Below, piece by piece: positions 33,834 to 41,300 of a stretch of 64,000 bases of DNA. Source of the DNA: Bradyrhizobium hereditatis (GTDB lineage Bacteria; Pseudomonadota; Alphaproteobacteria; Rhizobiales; Xanthobacteraceae); contig NZ_JAGKJK010000024.1 of assembly GCF_020329435.1 (NCBI RefSeq), positions 18,945 to 82,944 of the forward strand, in the 5' to 3' direction. Positions within the stretch are counted from its first letter, which is position 1, and each line of letters starts with the position of its first letter. The notes under the pieces were generated by a model, which did no database searches, was not told the DNA's origin, and worked only from the letters and a program-made list of their open reading frames with translations. A program made the translations under genes and the position numbers.

Positions 33834-35639
33834 TCAAGCTATCGCCTTCTCCATGAACGCACGCCAGCCACCGTAGGCCGAAATATCTCGCGCGTCTTTG
33901 ATCGCTGCGGGCTCGACGAGAAAACCTTTTACCCCTCTGCCGTCCGCAAGCCTTATGGTGCCGATGCCGAGCGGCGGCGGGATTGCGGCCACGAATTTGC
34001 CGAACGATGCCGCCGACAATGCCCATAGCTCCAGCTTGATTGCGTTTCCCGCACCAGCCTCCACGCGCAGCATGCCGGGCTTTGGCGGCATAGTGTCGAG
34101 CGCGTAGAGCTTGTAGTCCGGCGCGGTCTCGGTTGCCTCGACGAGTTGCGCGCCGAGTGCCTGCAGTTCGCCGTTGAGCGCCATGCCGGAAAGATGCGCG
34201 CCGACCACGGCGATCGTGATTTCATCGCCGCTCGCAGCTACCGGCAATGAAGCGAGCGGCGGCTGCGTCAATCCCTTGGCTCCCATCTTCAGTTGGGTGT
34301 CGGCATGAAACACTCGCCCGATGCTGGCGAGCTGCGCGTCGCGGCCGGCGGGCGCCAAGAGCGTGATGCCGAACGGGATGCCGTCGGGCCGCATCGCGGC
34401 CGGCAGCGCCAGGCCGCAGAGGTCGAGCAGATTGACAAAATTGGTGTAGGTGCCGAGCCGGCTGTTGAGTTCGATCGGATTGGCCAGCACCTGCGCGGTC
34501 GTATAGGCGGTCGGCGCCGTCGGCAGCACCATCGCGTCGAAGTGGGCGAAGGTGCGCTCGGCGATACGGCGCAGCGCCTGCAGACGATAAAGCGCGGCGA
34601 AAGTGTCGGCGGCGGTCAGCCGTGCGCCGGCCGTGGTGATTTCGCGCGTCACCGGGTGAATCGAATCCGACGCGGACGCCAGAAGGTCGCGGATCACGAG
34701 GTATCGTTCGGCAACCCAAGGCCCCTCGTAGAGCAGCCGCGCAGTCTCGTAGAACGGGTCGAGATCGAACTCGACCAGCGTGGCGCCGAGCGCAGCCCAG
34801 CGCTTGAGCGCGTCCTCATAGGCTTTCTCTGAGGCGCTGTCGCCGAAGAAAATCAGCTGGGTGCTTCGCGGCACGCCGAGCCGCAATTTTTCAGGAAACG
34901 CCGACATCGCCCCAAGCGGCCGGGCGCGTGAATATGGATCAGCGCCGTCGGGCCCCGCCATCGCCGCCACCGCGGTCATCGCATCGTCGACGGTGAGCGA
35001 GAACACCGAGATGCAGTCCAGTGTCCGGCAGGCCGGTACCAAGCCCGCGTTGGAGATCAGCCCGAGGCTCGGCTTCAGGCCGACGATGTTGTTGAGCATC
35101 GCCGGCACACGGCCGCTGCCTGCGGTGTCGGTGCCGAGCGCGAGCGGGACGAGGCCGCCGGCAACCGCGACCGCCGAGCCCGAACTCGATCCGCCCGGAA
35201 TAAGGTCGTTGCGGATCGGATTGACGGGAATGCCGTAGGGCGAGCGCACGCCGACGAGGCCGGTTGCGAACTGGTCGAGATTGGTCTTGCCGATGATGAT
35301 GGCGCCCGCCGCGCGCAGCTTTGCAACCGCCGTCGAATCCTGTGCGGGCAAATAGGAAAAGGCCGGGCAGGCCGCCGTGGTGGGCATGCCCTGCACATCG
35401 ATATTGTCCTTCACCGCAACCGGCACGCCGAACAATGGCAACGCGTCCGCATTCTTCGCAGCCAGCGCCTCAGCCTCAGCGCGCGCCTCCTTTTCGTCGC
35501 GCAGGCTGATGAAGATCGCGGGATCGTTGTGGTCGCGGATACGCTGATAGGAGCGGGCGACGGTTTGCGCCGGGGTGAGCGTGCCGGCGCGATGCGCGGC
35601 GACGATGGCGGCAGCGGTTTCAGGCGCGTCGGACCCCAT
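33834..35639 (-). CDS. atzF: Allophanate hydrolase
   Basis: A 601-residue two-domain enzyme. The amidase domain (about 1-450) has the lysine in VAVKDNIDVQG, GGSSSGSAVAVAGGL and the nucleophile segment GTDTAGSGRVP. The C-terminal domain (about 470-600; ending KGFLVEPAAIKDARDISAYG) matches the second domain of AtzF/DUR1-type allophanate hydrolases, which decarboxylates the intermediate. The product is two CO2 and two ammonia per allophanate. The gene is convergent to atzGEH-gntR and has its own promoter region with a GntR-like palindrome. I place the start at the ATG at 35639 (GGAG ten bases upstream) instead of a TTG three codons earlier. Confidence 0.93.
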   Translation of the reverse strand: MGSDAPETAAAIVAAHRAGTLTPAQTVARSYQRIRDHNDPAIFISLRDEKEARAEAEALAAKNADALPLFGVPVAVKDNIDVQGMPTTAACPAFSYLPAQDSTAVAKLRAAGAIIIGKTNLDQFATGLVGVRSPYGIPVNPIRNDLIPGGSSSGSAVAVAGGLVPLALGTDTAGSGRVPAMLNNIVGLKPSLGLISNAGLVPACRTLDCISVFSLTVDDAMTAVAAMAGPDGADPYSRARPLGAMSAFPEKLRLGVPRSTQLIFFGDSASEKAYEDALKRWAALGATLVEFDLDPFYETARLLYEGPWVAERYLVIRDLLASASDSIHPVTREITTAGARLTAADTFAALYRLQALRRIAERTFAHFDAMVLPTAPTAYTTAQVLANPIELNSRLGTYTNFVNLLDLCGLALPAAMRPDGIPFGITLLAPAGRDAQLASIGRVFHADTQLKMGAKGLTQPPLASLPVAASGDEITIAVVGAHLSGMALNGELQALGAQLVEATETAPDYKLYALDTMPPKPGMLRVEAGAGNAIKLELWALSAASFGKFVAAIPPPLGIGTIRLADGRGVKGFLVEPAAIKDARDISAYGGWRAFMEKAIA

Positions 35640-35692
35640 GGCGGACAAACTCCAGCGAGCGAAAGCTTACCCGGACTGAAGCAAGCGATGTG

Positions 35693-35708
35693 CCATTGTG
35701 TACAATGG
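35693..35708. promoter_or_regulatory. Operator-like palindrome upstream of atzF
   Basis: CCATTGTGTACAATGG has 7-base arms around a two-base centre, 54-69 bases upstream of the atzF start. It fits the TTGTnnACAA type of site bound by FCD-class GntR repressors; the cognate protein is probably the one at 33036. Confidence 0.6.
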
Positions 35709-35849
35709 TGTGGTCGAGCCGATGTGCGATGATAGATAAGTAATTTCAGGTGTTTATGATGCAGCCACGCACGTCCTGCAGCCCGGCCGCGGGTAGGCAA
35801 TTGCACACAAAATAGGCGGTCAAGCCTCAGGCGAGGCGGCAGCCTTTAA

Positions 35850-36383
35850 TCAGGTGAACGCGGAAAGAATCTGGAGCAGTTTCTCGCGGTTCTCCTTGCC
35901 GATCTTCTCGGCCACATGGCGCTCATGTTCGGCGGCGAGCCGCTTGAACTGCGCGAGCGCGGTCCTGCCGCGCGCCGTCAGGTGCAACGCGTGGGAGCGG
36001 CGGTCGGTCGCCGATCTGATGCGGCTGACGAGATCGCGGTGCTCGAGACTGTCGAGGAGATGCACCAGCCGGGCGCGTTCAATCCCGAGCCGCTTGGCTA
36101 CCGCCATCTGGCTCAGTCCCGGGTTCGCGCCGATCACGGTCATGACCGAGTATTGCGTAGGGCGGATATCGACTGCGGCGAGCGTGCGGATGAAATCCTG
36201 AAAAATCCAGATCTGGAAACGCCGCACCGCATAACCGGCATGGCCGGCCAGCGCGTCGAGGCCGATCTCGTCGTCGAGGCCATTGCTGGCTGCGCTGCCA
36301 TTGGCGGACCGCCTCGGGCCACGAGATGGCCTCGCGCCGGCTCGCGATTTCGCCGCTCTGGATACCTGTGCGTTCCCTACCAT
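35850..36383 (-). CDS. MarR-family regulator, divergent to feruloyl-CoA synthase
   Basis: A 177-residue MarR protein with a basic N-terminal extension (about 35 residues), helix segment RRFQIWIFQDFIRTLAAVDI, a recognition region LSQMAVAKRLGIERARLVHL and a wing around RIRSATDRRSHALHLT. MarR proteins are dimeric repressors, often released by phenolic acids or their CoA thioesters. The divergent gene encodes a feruloyl-CoA synthase whose promoter contains a perfect 14-base palindrome, so a repressor role with a hydroxycinnamoyl-CoA signal is likely. The start codon is uncertain within the extension. Confidence 0.88.
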   Translation of the reverse strand: MVGNAQVSRAAKSRAGARPSRGPRRSANGSAASNGLDDEIGLDALAGHAGYAVRRFQIWIFQDFIRTLAAVDIRPTQYSVMTVIGANPGLSQMAVAKRLGIERARLVHLLDSLEHRDLVSRIRSATDRRSHALHLTARGRTALAQFKRLAAEHERHVAEKIGKENREKLLQILSAFT

Positions 36384-36428
36384 CGTCCTCCCTTCTAGCG
36401 CTTCGCGGGCGGAAGGGGAAGATTGTTG

Positions 36429-36457
36429 TTGACGACAACAATTGTTGTGCTCAACAT
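36429..36457 (+). promoter_or_regulatory. Feruloyl-CoA synthase promoter with overlapping MarR operator
   Basis: TTGACG (36429-36434) and CAACAT (36452-36457) lie 17 bases apart. The spacer begins with a perfect palindrome, ACAACAATTGTTGT (36435-36448). A dimer bound there would block RNA polymerase. Confidence 0.65.
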
Positions 36458-36535
36458 TGGCGGCAAGCAGCCACCCGAGCTGCGGGCCGGCAACATGCGC
36501 GGCAATCCCGAATCAGCCGGGACAGGAGGAAACCC

Positions 36536-38398
36536 ATGGCCATCGCCGCCACCAGCGGTGACAATCCCCGGAGCCTGTTCGCAACGCCTGCGATCGTCGC
36601 CGATCGCCGTGCCGACGGCAGCATTCTCGTGAGGTCGACCACGCCGCTTAAGCGAAGCGCGCGCTGTATCGGCGACTGGCTGGAGCACTGGGCGCGACAG
36701 GCGCCGGACCGCATCTTTCTCGCCGATCGCACAAGCGTCGATGCGCCGTGGTCGACAGTCACCTACAAGGACGCGTTGAGGCAGGTGCGCGGAACTGCGG
36801 CGTGGATCCTCGCGCAAGATTTGAGCGCCGAGCGTCCGCTCGTCATCCTCTCCGACAACAGTGTCGAGCACGCGCTGTTCGCACTCGCCGCCCAGCATGT
36901 CGGCGTGCCCTCAGCCGCGATCTCGCCGGCCTATTCGCTGATGTCCAGGGATTTTGACAAGCTCAAGAGCATGATCAGGCTGCTCGGGCCCGGCGCCATC
37001 TATGTTTCCGCCACCAAGCCATTTGCTGCGGCGCTGGCCGCGATCAAGCCGCTGCACACAGCGACCATCGTCAGCAGCAATACCGATGATGACGAGGCGA
37101 TCTCTTTTCGTGTTATCGCGACCACGCCGGAAACAGGCGATGTCGAAAAAGCATTTGCCGCGATCACGCCCGACACCATTGCAAAGTTTCTGTTCACCTC
37201 GGGATCAACAGGCACGCCAAAGGCTGTCATCAACACCCAGCGCATGTTGACGTCGAGCCAGCAGGCGAAGGCGCAGACCTGGACCTTCCTCGAAGACATC
37301 GGCGACAAGCTCGTGATCCTTGATTGGCTGCCGTGGAGCCATACCTTCGGCGCCAACCACAATTTCAACATGGTGCTGCGCAACGGCGGCACGCTCTATG
37401 TCGACGGCGGCAAACCGGCGCCGGGCCTGTTCGCGACTTCGCTCGCCAATCTGCGCAGCGTGATGCCCACGGTTTATTTCAACGTGCCGCGCGGGTTTGA
37501 CATGTTGATATCAGCACTGCGCAGCGATGAGGAATTGCGCAAGAAGTTTTTCAGCGAGGTGAAGTTCGCCTTCTACGCCGGCGCGGCGCTGCCGCAGAAT
37601 CTCTGGGATGCGCTGGAAGAGCTCTCGATCAAAACCGTCGGCCGCGCGCTGCCGATGGTGTCGGCCTGGGGCTCGACCGAGACGTCGCCGCTCGCCACCG
37701 ACTGCCATTTTCAGGCGAAACGCTCCGGCAATATCGGCGTGCCGATCCCGGGGACCGAGCTAAAGCTGGTGCCGTCGGGCGACAAGCTGGAGGTGCGCGT
37801 GCGCGGCCCAAACGTCACGCCTGGCTATTGGAAGGCGCCGGAACTGACGGCGCAGGCTTTCGATGCCGAAGGCTTCTATGTGATCGGCGATGCCGTAACC
37901 TTCGCCGATCCTGATCGTCCCGAACTCGGGCTGTTCTTCGACGGTCGTGTTGCCGAGGATTTCAAGCTCAATTCCGGCACCTGGGTCAGCGTCGGCACCC
38001 TGCGCGTCGCCGGGATCGCGGCGCTCGCGCCGCTGGCACAGGATATCGTGGTCACCGGTCATGGCGGCGATGAGGTTCGCTTTCTCGTGTTCCCGAACAT
38101 CGCGGCCTGCCGTGCCCATGCCGGCCTGCCTGACAATGCCGAGGTGAAGGACGTCATCGGCCACGATAAGGTTCGCAGCGCCATCGCGCACGGCCTTGCG
38201 AAATTGAAGGCGCAGAGCGGCAACTCTTCGGGGCACGCTACCCGCGCGCTGCTGTTGGCGGAGCCTGCTTCGGTCGATGGCGGCGAGATCACCGACAAGG
38301 GCTACATCAACCAGCGGGCGGTGCTAACGCGGCGCGCCGGTGCGGTGGCGACTCTGGATGACGATTCATCATCCGAATGGATCGGCTGCGCCGACTAG
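36536..38398 (+). CDS. fcs: Feruloyl-CoA synthase (acyl-CoA ligase)
   Basis: A 620-residue AMP-forming acid-CoA ligase. The start region LFATPAIVADRRADGSILVR and LKRSARCIGDWLEHWARQAP is characteristic of feruloyl-CoA synthases. The AMP-binding core is FLFTSGSTGTPKAVINTQ (about residues 218-235), and the aromatic-ligase segment AWGSTETSPLATDCHF follows. It should convert ferulate and related hydroxycinnamates to CoA thioesters in the cytosol. The ATG at 36536 has AGGAGG seven bases before it. The hydratase/aldolase and vanillin dehydrogenase genes that usually follow are absent from this window. Confidence 0.88.
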   Translation: MAIAATSGDNPRSLFATPAIVADRRADGSILVRSTTPLKRSARCIGDWLEHWARQAPDRIFLADRTSVDAPWSTVTYKDALRQVRGTAAWILAQDLSAERPLVILSDNSVEHALFALAAQHVGVPSAAISPAYSLMSRDFDKLKSMIRLLGPGAIYVSATKPFAAALAAIKPLHTATIVSSNTDDDEAISFRVIATTPETGDVEKAFAAITPDTIAKFLFTSGSTGTPKAVINTQRMLTSSQQAKAQTWTFLEDIGDKLVILDWLPWSHTFGANHNFNMVLRNGGTLYVDGGKPAPGLFATSLANLRSVMPTVYFNVPRGFDMLISALRSDEELRKKFFSEVKFAFYAGAALPQNLWDALEELSIKTVGRALPMVSAWGSTETSPLATDCHFQAKRSGNIGVPIPGTELKLVPSGDKLEVRVRGPNVTPGYWKAPELTAQAFDAEGFYVIGDAVTFADPDRPELGLFFDGRVAEDFKLNSGTWVSVGTLRVAGIAALAPLAQDIVVTGHGGDEVRFLVFPNIAACRAHAGLPDNAEVKDVIGHDKVRSAIAHGLAKLKAQSGNSSGHATRALLLAEPASVDGGEITDKGYINQRAVLTRRAGAVATLDDDSSSEWIGCAD

Positions 38399-38417
38399 CC
38401 TTACTGCGCATCTTAAG

Positions 38418-38556
38418 CCCCTCATGGTGAGGAGCGCCAACGGGTCCGCGCGTAGCGCGGCCCGATGACAGGCTCCGCGCGTCTCGAACCATGAGGCCCC
38501 GCCCGTGGCCAACATCCTTCGAGGCGCCCGCTCTGCGGACTCCTCAGGATGAGGAG
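38418..38556. repeat. Dispersed repeat (family C), long form
   Basis: About 140 bases between the convergent fcs and marR genes, starting CCCTCATGGTGAGGAG and ending CTCCTCAGGATGAGGAGG. The unit at 45995 is nearly identical over most of its length and in the same orientation. Confidence 0.8.
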
Positions 38557-38600
38557 GTTGAGCGGCTATGACGCAGCAGAACCAGGACGCGCACCGCGCT

Positions 38601-39116
38601 TCAAATGCCGCTCTTGTGCGCCTCGACCAGTCGCGCCAGCATCTGGAGAAAGGCTGCCTGTTCGGATTTGCTGAGCGCCGAGAGCGTCCGTGCGTTAAAA
38701 CTCTCGCCGAGCCGGCTGGCCTCGTCGGCGCGCCGCTCGCCCGCCGCGCTGAGGCTGAGCTCCACCGCCCGGCGGTCCCGCGCCGATCGCTTGCGTTTGA
38801 GGATTCCGCTCTCTTCCATCCGGGAGAGGATCTTGACCAGATTGGGCAGCTGCATTTTCAGGACGGCGGCAAGCTCGCTCTGCGTCACCGTCTTGTTGTC
38901 GCGCACCGCGACGAGGATGGCGTATTCCAGCGGCGAAAGTTTCAGCGATTCGAAAAAGGGATAGAACGCCTCGAAATTCTGCAGCTGCAGGATGCGGATC
39001 ATGAATCCCGGGGTCTGCTGCAGCGCAGAGAGGTCGAGCTCCCGCTCCCCATCCCGCTCGGCCGCCTTCGTTGCGCCGTTGCCCCTGCGTGTCGAAACTT
39101 TGCCGATTCTACCCAT
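38601..39116 (-). CDS. MarR-family regulator
   Basis: A 171-residue MarR protein from the ATG at 39116. Longer starts at 39137 and 39152 would run over the promoter elements, and the N-terminus MGRIGKVSTRRGNG is a typical basic extension. The HTH is visible (VTQSELAAVLKMQLPNLVKI), with the wing at KRKRSARDRRAVELSLS. It is divergent from an aromatic-type binding-protein gene with an AT-rich near-palindrome between them, so it probably controls uptake of a plant phenolic. A different MarR controls fcs, which implies separate inducers. Confidence 0.88.
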   Translation of the reverse strand: MGRIGKVSTRRGNGATKAAERDGERELDLSALQQTPGFMIRILQLQNFEAFYPFFESLKLSPLEYAILVAVRDNKTVTQSELAAVLKMQLPNLVKILSRMEESGILKRKRSARDRRAVELSLSAAGERRADEASRLGESFNARTLSALSKSEQAAFLQMLARLVEAHKSGI

Positions 39117-39145
39117 GGGCAATAGCTCGCACGTCATCACGTGAA

Positions 39146-39179
39146 TTGACAATCCTCAAAATACTTATAAATTATAACT
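39146..39179. promoter_or_regulatory. Divergent promoter/operator region, marR and binding protein
   Basis: A TTGACA (39146-39151) faces the binding-protein gene. It is followed by an AT-rich near-palindrome, ACTTATAAATTATAACT (39163-39179), which is symmetrical except at two outer positions and the centre. It is a likely MarR operator. Confidence 0.5.
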
Positions 39180-39227
39180 AATCAGAAGTGGTCGCGAAGG
39201 CCCGCTTTTTCATGCAGGAGGGAACGC

Positions 39228-40439
39228 ATGCGACAGTTTTTTCGCATAGGAATGCTTGCGGCCGCGCTCTGCGGCTTGATTGCTGGCGCGGCGAACGCCC
39301 AGGACCGCGTCCGGATCGGCGTGCTCAACGACCAGTCGGGCGTGTTTTCGACCTACCAGGGCGTAGGCTCCGTCATCGCCGCGCAGATGGCAGTTGAAGA
39401 TTACGGCGGCAAGGCCGCGGGCAAGCCCGTCGACGTCATCACCGCCGATCACCAGAACAAGACCGATGTCGGGGTGGGCATCGCGCGGCGCTGGTACGAC
39501 ACCGAAAATATCGACGCTATCTTCGACCTGCCGAATTCGGCGATCGCGCTCGCAGTGGCCGCGATGAGCGAGCAGAAGAACAAGGTCTTCATCGGTTCGG
39601 GCGCAGGCACCGCGCTGCTGACAGGTGAGAAATGCACGCCGAATACCGTGCACTGGACCTACGACACCTACGCCTACGGCCGCGGCCTCGGCAAAGCCGT
39701 GGTCGCGCAAGGCGGCAAGAAATGGTTCTTCCTGACTGCCGATTACGCTTTCGGCCATGATCTGGAGAAGCAGGCCGCCGAAGGCGTCAAGGCATCCGGC
39801 GGGGAAGTGCTTGGCGCCGTGCGCCATCCGCTCGGCACCGCCGACTACGCCTCGTTCCTGCTGCAGGCGCAGGCCTCGGGCGCCGACATCGTTGGCGTAG
39901 CAAATGCGGGCGACGACACCATCACCTCGATCAAGCAGGCGGCAGAGTTCGGACTGACGCGGAAGCAGAAACTGGTCGGCCTGATCCTCGGCATGAACGG
40001 CATTCCCGCGCTGGGCCTGAAGGCTGCGCAGGGCGCGCAGATCATGAATCCCTTCTACTGGGATTTGAACGACGGCACGCGCGCCTTCGCCAAGCGGTTT
40101 GCCGAACGTCATCCGCAGAAGAATTATCCGAACGACATGCAGGCCGGCGTCTACGCCTCCGTGCTGCATTACCTCAAGGCCGTCGACAAAGTCGGCGGGG
40201 CGGCCGACGGCAAGGCCGTGGTCGCGGCGATGAAGGCGATGCCGACCGACGATGCGCTGTTCGGCAAGGGCACGATCCGCAGCGACGGACGCAAGATCCA
40301 CCCGCTCTACCTGCTCGAGGTGAAGAAGCCGGACGAGTCCACGTCGAAATGGGATTTGCTCAAGGTGATCGCCACGATCCCCGGAGATCAGGCGTTCCGT
40401 CCCGAGAGCGAAGGCAACTGTCCGCTGGTCAAAAAGTGA
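39228..40439 (+). CDS. Branched-chain-amino-acid-type ABC substrate-binding protein (aromatic-compound class), orphan
   Basis: A 403-residue periplasmic protein of SBP family 6. A signal peptide (residues 1-24, ending GAANAQ) precedes the mature start DRVRIGVLNDQSGVFSTYQG. The ADHQNKTDVG segment, WFFLTADYAFGHDLE and the C-terminal HPLYLLEVKKPDES identify the subclass that in R. palustris and Bradyrhizobium binds lignin-derived aromatic acids. It is a clear paralogue of the protein at 42920. No permease or ATPase is adjacent. The divergent marR suggests induction by the ligand. Confidence 0.88.
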   Translation: MRQFFRIGMLAAALCGLIAGAANAQDRVRIGVLNDQSGVFSTYQGVGSVIAAQMAVEDYGGKAAGKPVDVITADHQNKTDVGVGIARRWYDTENIDAIFDLPNSAIALAVAAMSEQKNKVFIGSGAGTALLTGEKCTPNTVHWTYDTYAYGRGLGKAVVAQGGKKWFFLTADYAFGHDLEKQAAEGVKASGGEVLGAVRHPLGTADYASFLLQAQASGADIVGVANAGDDTITSIKQAAEFGLTRKQKLVGLILGMNGIPALGLKAAQGAQIMNPFYWDLNDGTRAFAKRFAERHPQKNYPNDMQAGVYASVLHYLKAVDKVGGAADGKAVVAAMKAMPTDDALFGKGTIRSDGRKIHPLYLLEVKKPDESTSKWDLLKVIATIPGDQAFRPESEGNCPLVKK

Positions 40440-40689
40440 TCTGATCCGCGGGCGGCCTAACGGACGCGCGCGGAACACCTTTGGCGAGTCTCGCTATTTA
40501 TGTTGCCAAGGCAACTAATTTGTGCGAGCCTATTTTGGAGCAAACGGCCGATCAAAGAGCACGGAGAGTGCCTGGCGCCGTACAAGGGAGAAACGGATGT
40601 CCGGAGGATCGGATCGTCGCGACGCGTTGCGCCGTCGCACGGGTGTCGGCTCTGCGGCGCATCTACGCGCCGTGGTCGCTGCCTGCCGT
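40440..40689. other. Intergenic region with an apparently ownerless promoter/start signal
   Basis: No convincing gene begins here, yet the region contains a strong MarR-type palindrome (40502-40515) and, 82 bases later, GGGAGAAACGG followed by ATG at 40597. The frame from that ATG runs only antisense into the next marR gene. It may be the remains of a lost gene. Confidence 0.5.
40502..40515. promoter_or_regulatory. MarR-type operator palindrome
   Basis: GTTGCCAAGGCAAC is perfectly palindromic and is followed by TAATT, close to the known MarR operator form TAGTTGCCnnGGCAACTA. The regulated gene is not clear. Confidence 0.55.
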
Positions 40690-41220
40690 TCAGGTCCGAT
40701 CGTCGATTTCACCCGCGCCCTTCACAGCATCGAGATTGCCGTGCACCCGCAAGAGCAGCGCGATCAGCGTCTCGCGTTCCGGCTTGCTCAGGCAGGACAG
40801 CAGGCGACGCTCGCGTTCGAGCGCGACCGCGATGACCTGGTCATGGGTGGCATATCCCTTTGCCGTCAGCGAGATCGAATGGGTGCGTCCGTCCTCCCGG
40901 TCGGCGCGGATGTTGACCAGCCCGCGCTCCTCCATCGCCGCCAGGGTCCGGCTGACCGGACCCTTGTCGAAGCCGATCACGTGGCAGATGCGGGCCGCGG
41001 AAATTTCCGGCTCGATCGCGAGCAGCGACAGGATCCGCCATTCCGTGACGTTGACCCCGAAACGCTTCTGATAGACCACGGTCGCGCTGCGCGACAATTT
41101 GTTCGCGATGAACGTGATGAGCGCCGGGACATAACGGTCGAGGTCGAGCACCTGTTCGGCGCGTCCGCTCCTGCCTGCCGTGCCCGCGCGCGGGGCGCGC
41201 GCCTGTCTGTTCCTGCTCAT
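40690..41220 (-). CDS. MarR-family regulator, divergent to CYP199A
   Basis: A 176-residue MarR protein from the ATG at 41220 (MSRNRQARAPRAG). After a basic extension the helical core begins VLDLDRYVPALITFIANKLS. The HTH is ISAARICHVIGFDKGPVSRT and the wing is around RADREDGRTHSISLTAKG. This subclass often responds to aromatic carboxylates. The gene is divergent from the P450/ferredoxin genes with 80 bases between, so it probably represses them until a para-substituted benzoate or similar compound is present. Confidence 0.88.
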   Translation of the reverse strand: MSRNRQARAPRAGTAGRSGRAEQVLDLDRYVPALITFIANKLSRSATVVYQKRFGVNVTEWRILSLLAIEPEISAARICHVIGFDKGPVSRTLAAMEERGLVNIRADREDGRTHSISLTAKGYATHDQVIAVALERERRLLSCLSKPERETLIALLLRVHGNLDAVKGAGEIDDRT

Positions 41221-41300
41221 GCTCTTCCGAAGCCGCTCCAGCTTCCAAGACATAGAGACAGCACATACCGCTCTGCAAGAACATTATGCAGGAGACCCAC

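Noticed and set aside
39210..40478. A 422-codon frame on the - strand opposite the binding protein
   Set aside because: No domain pattern; fully antisense to a confident family 6 binding-protein gene.
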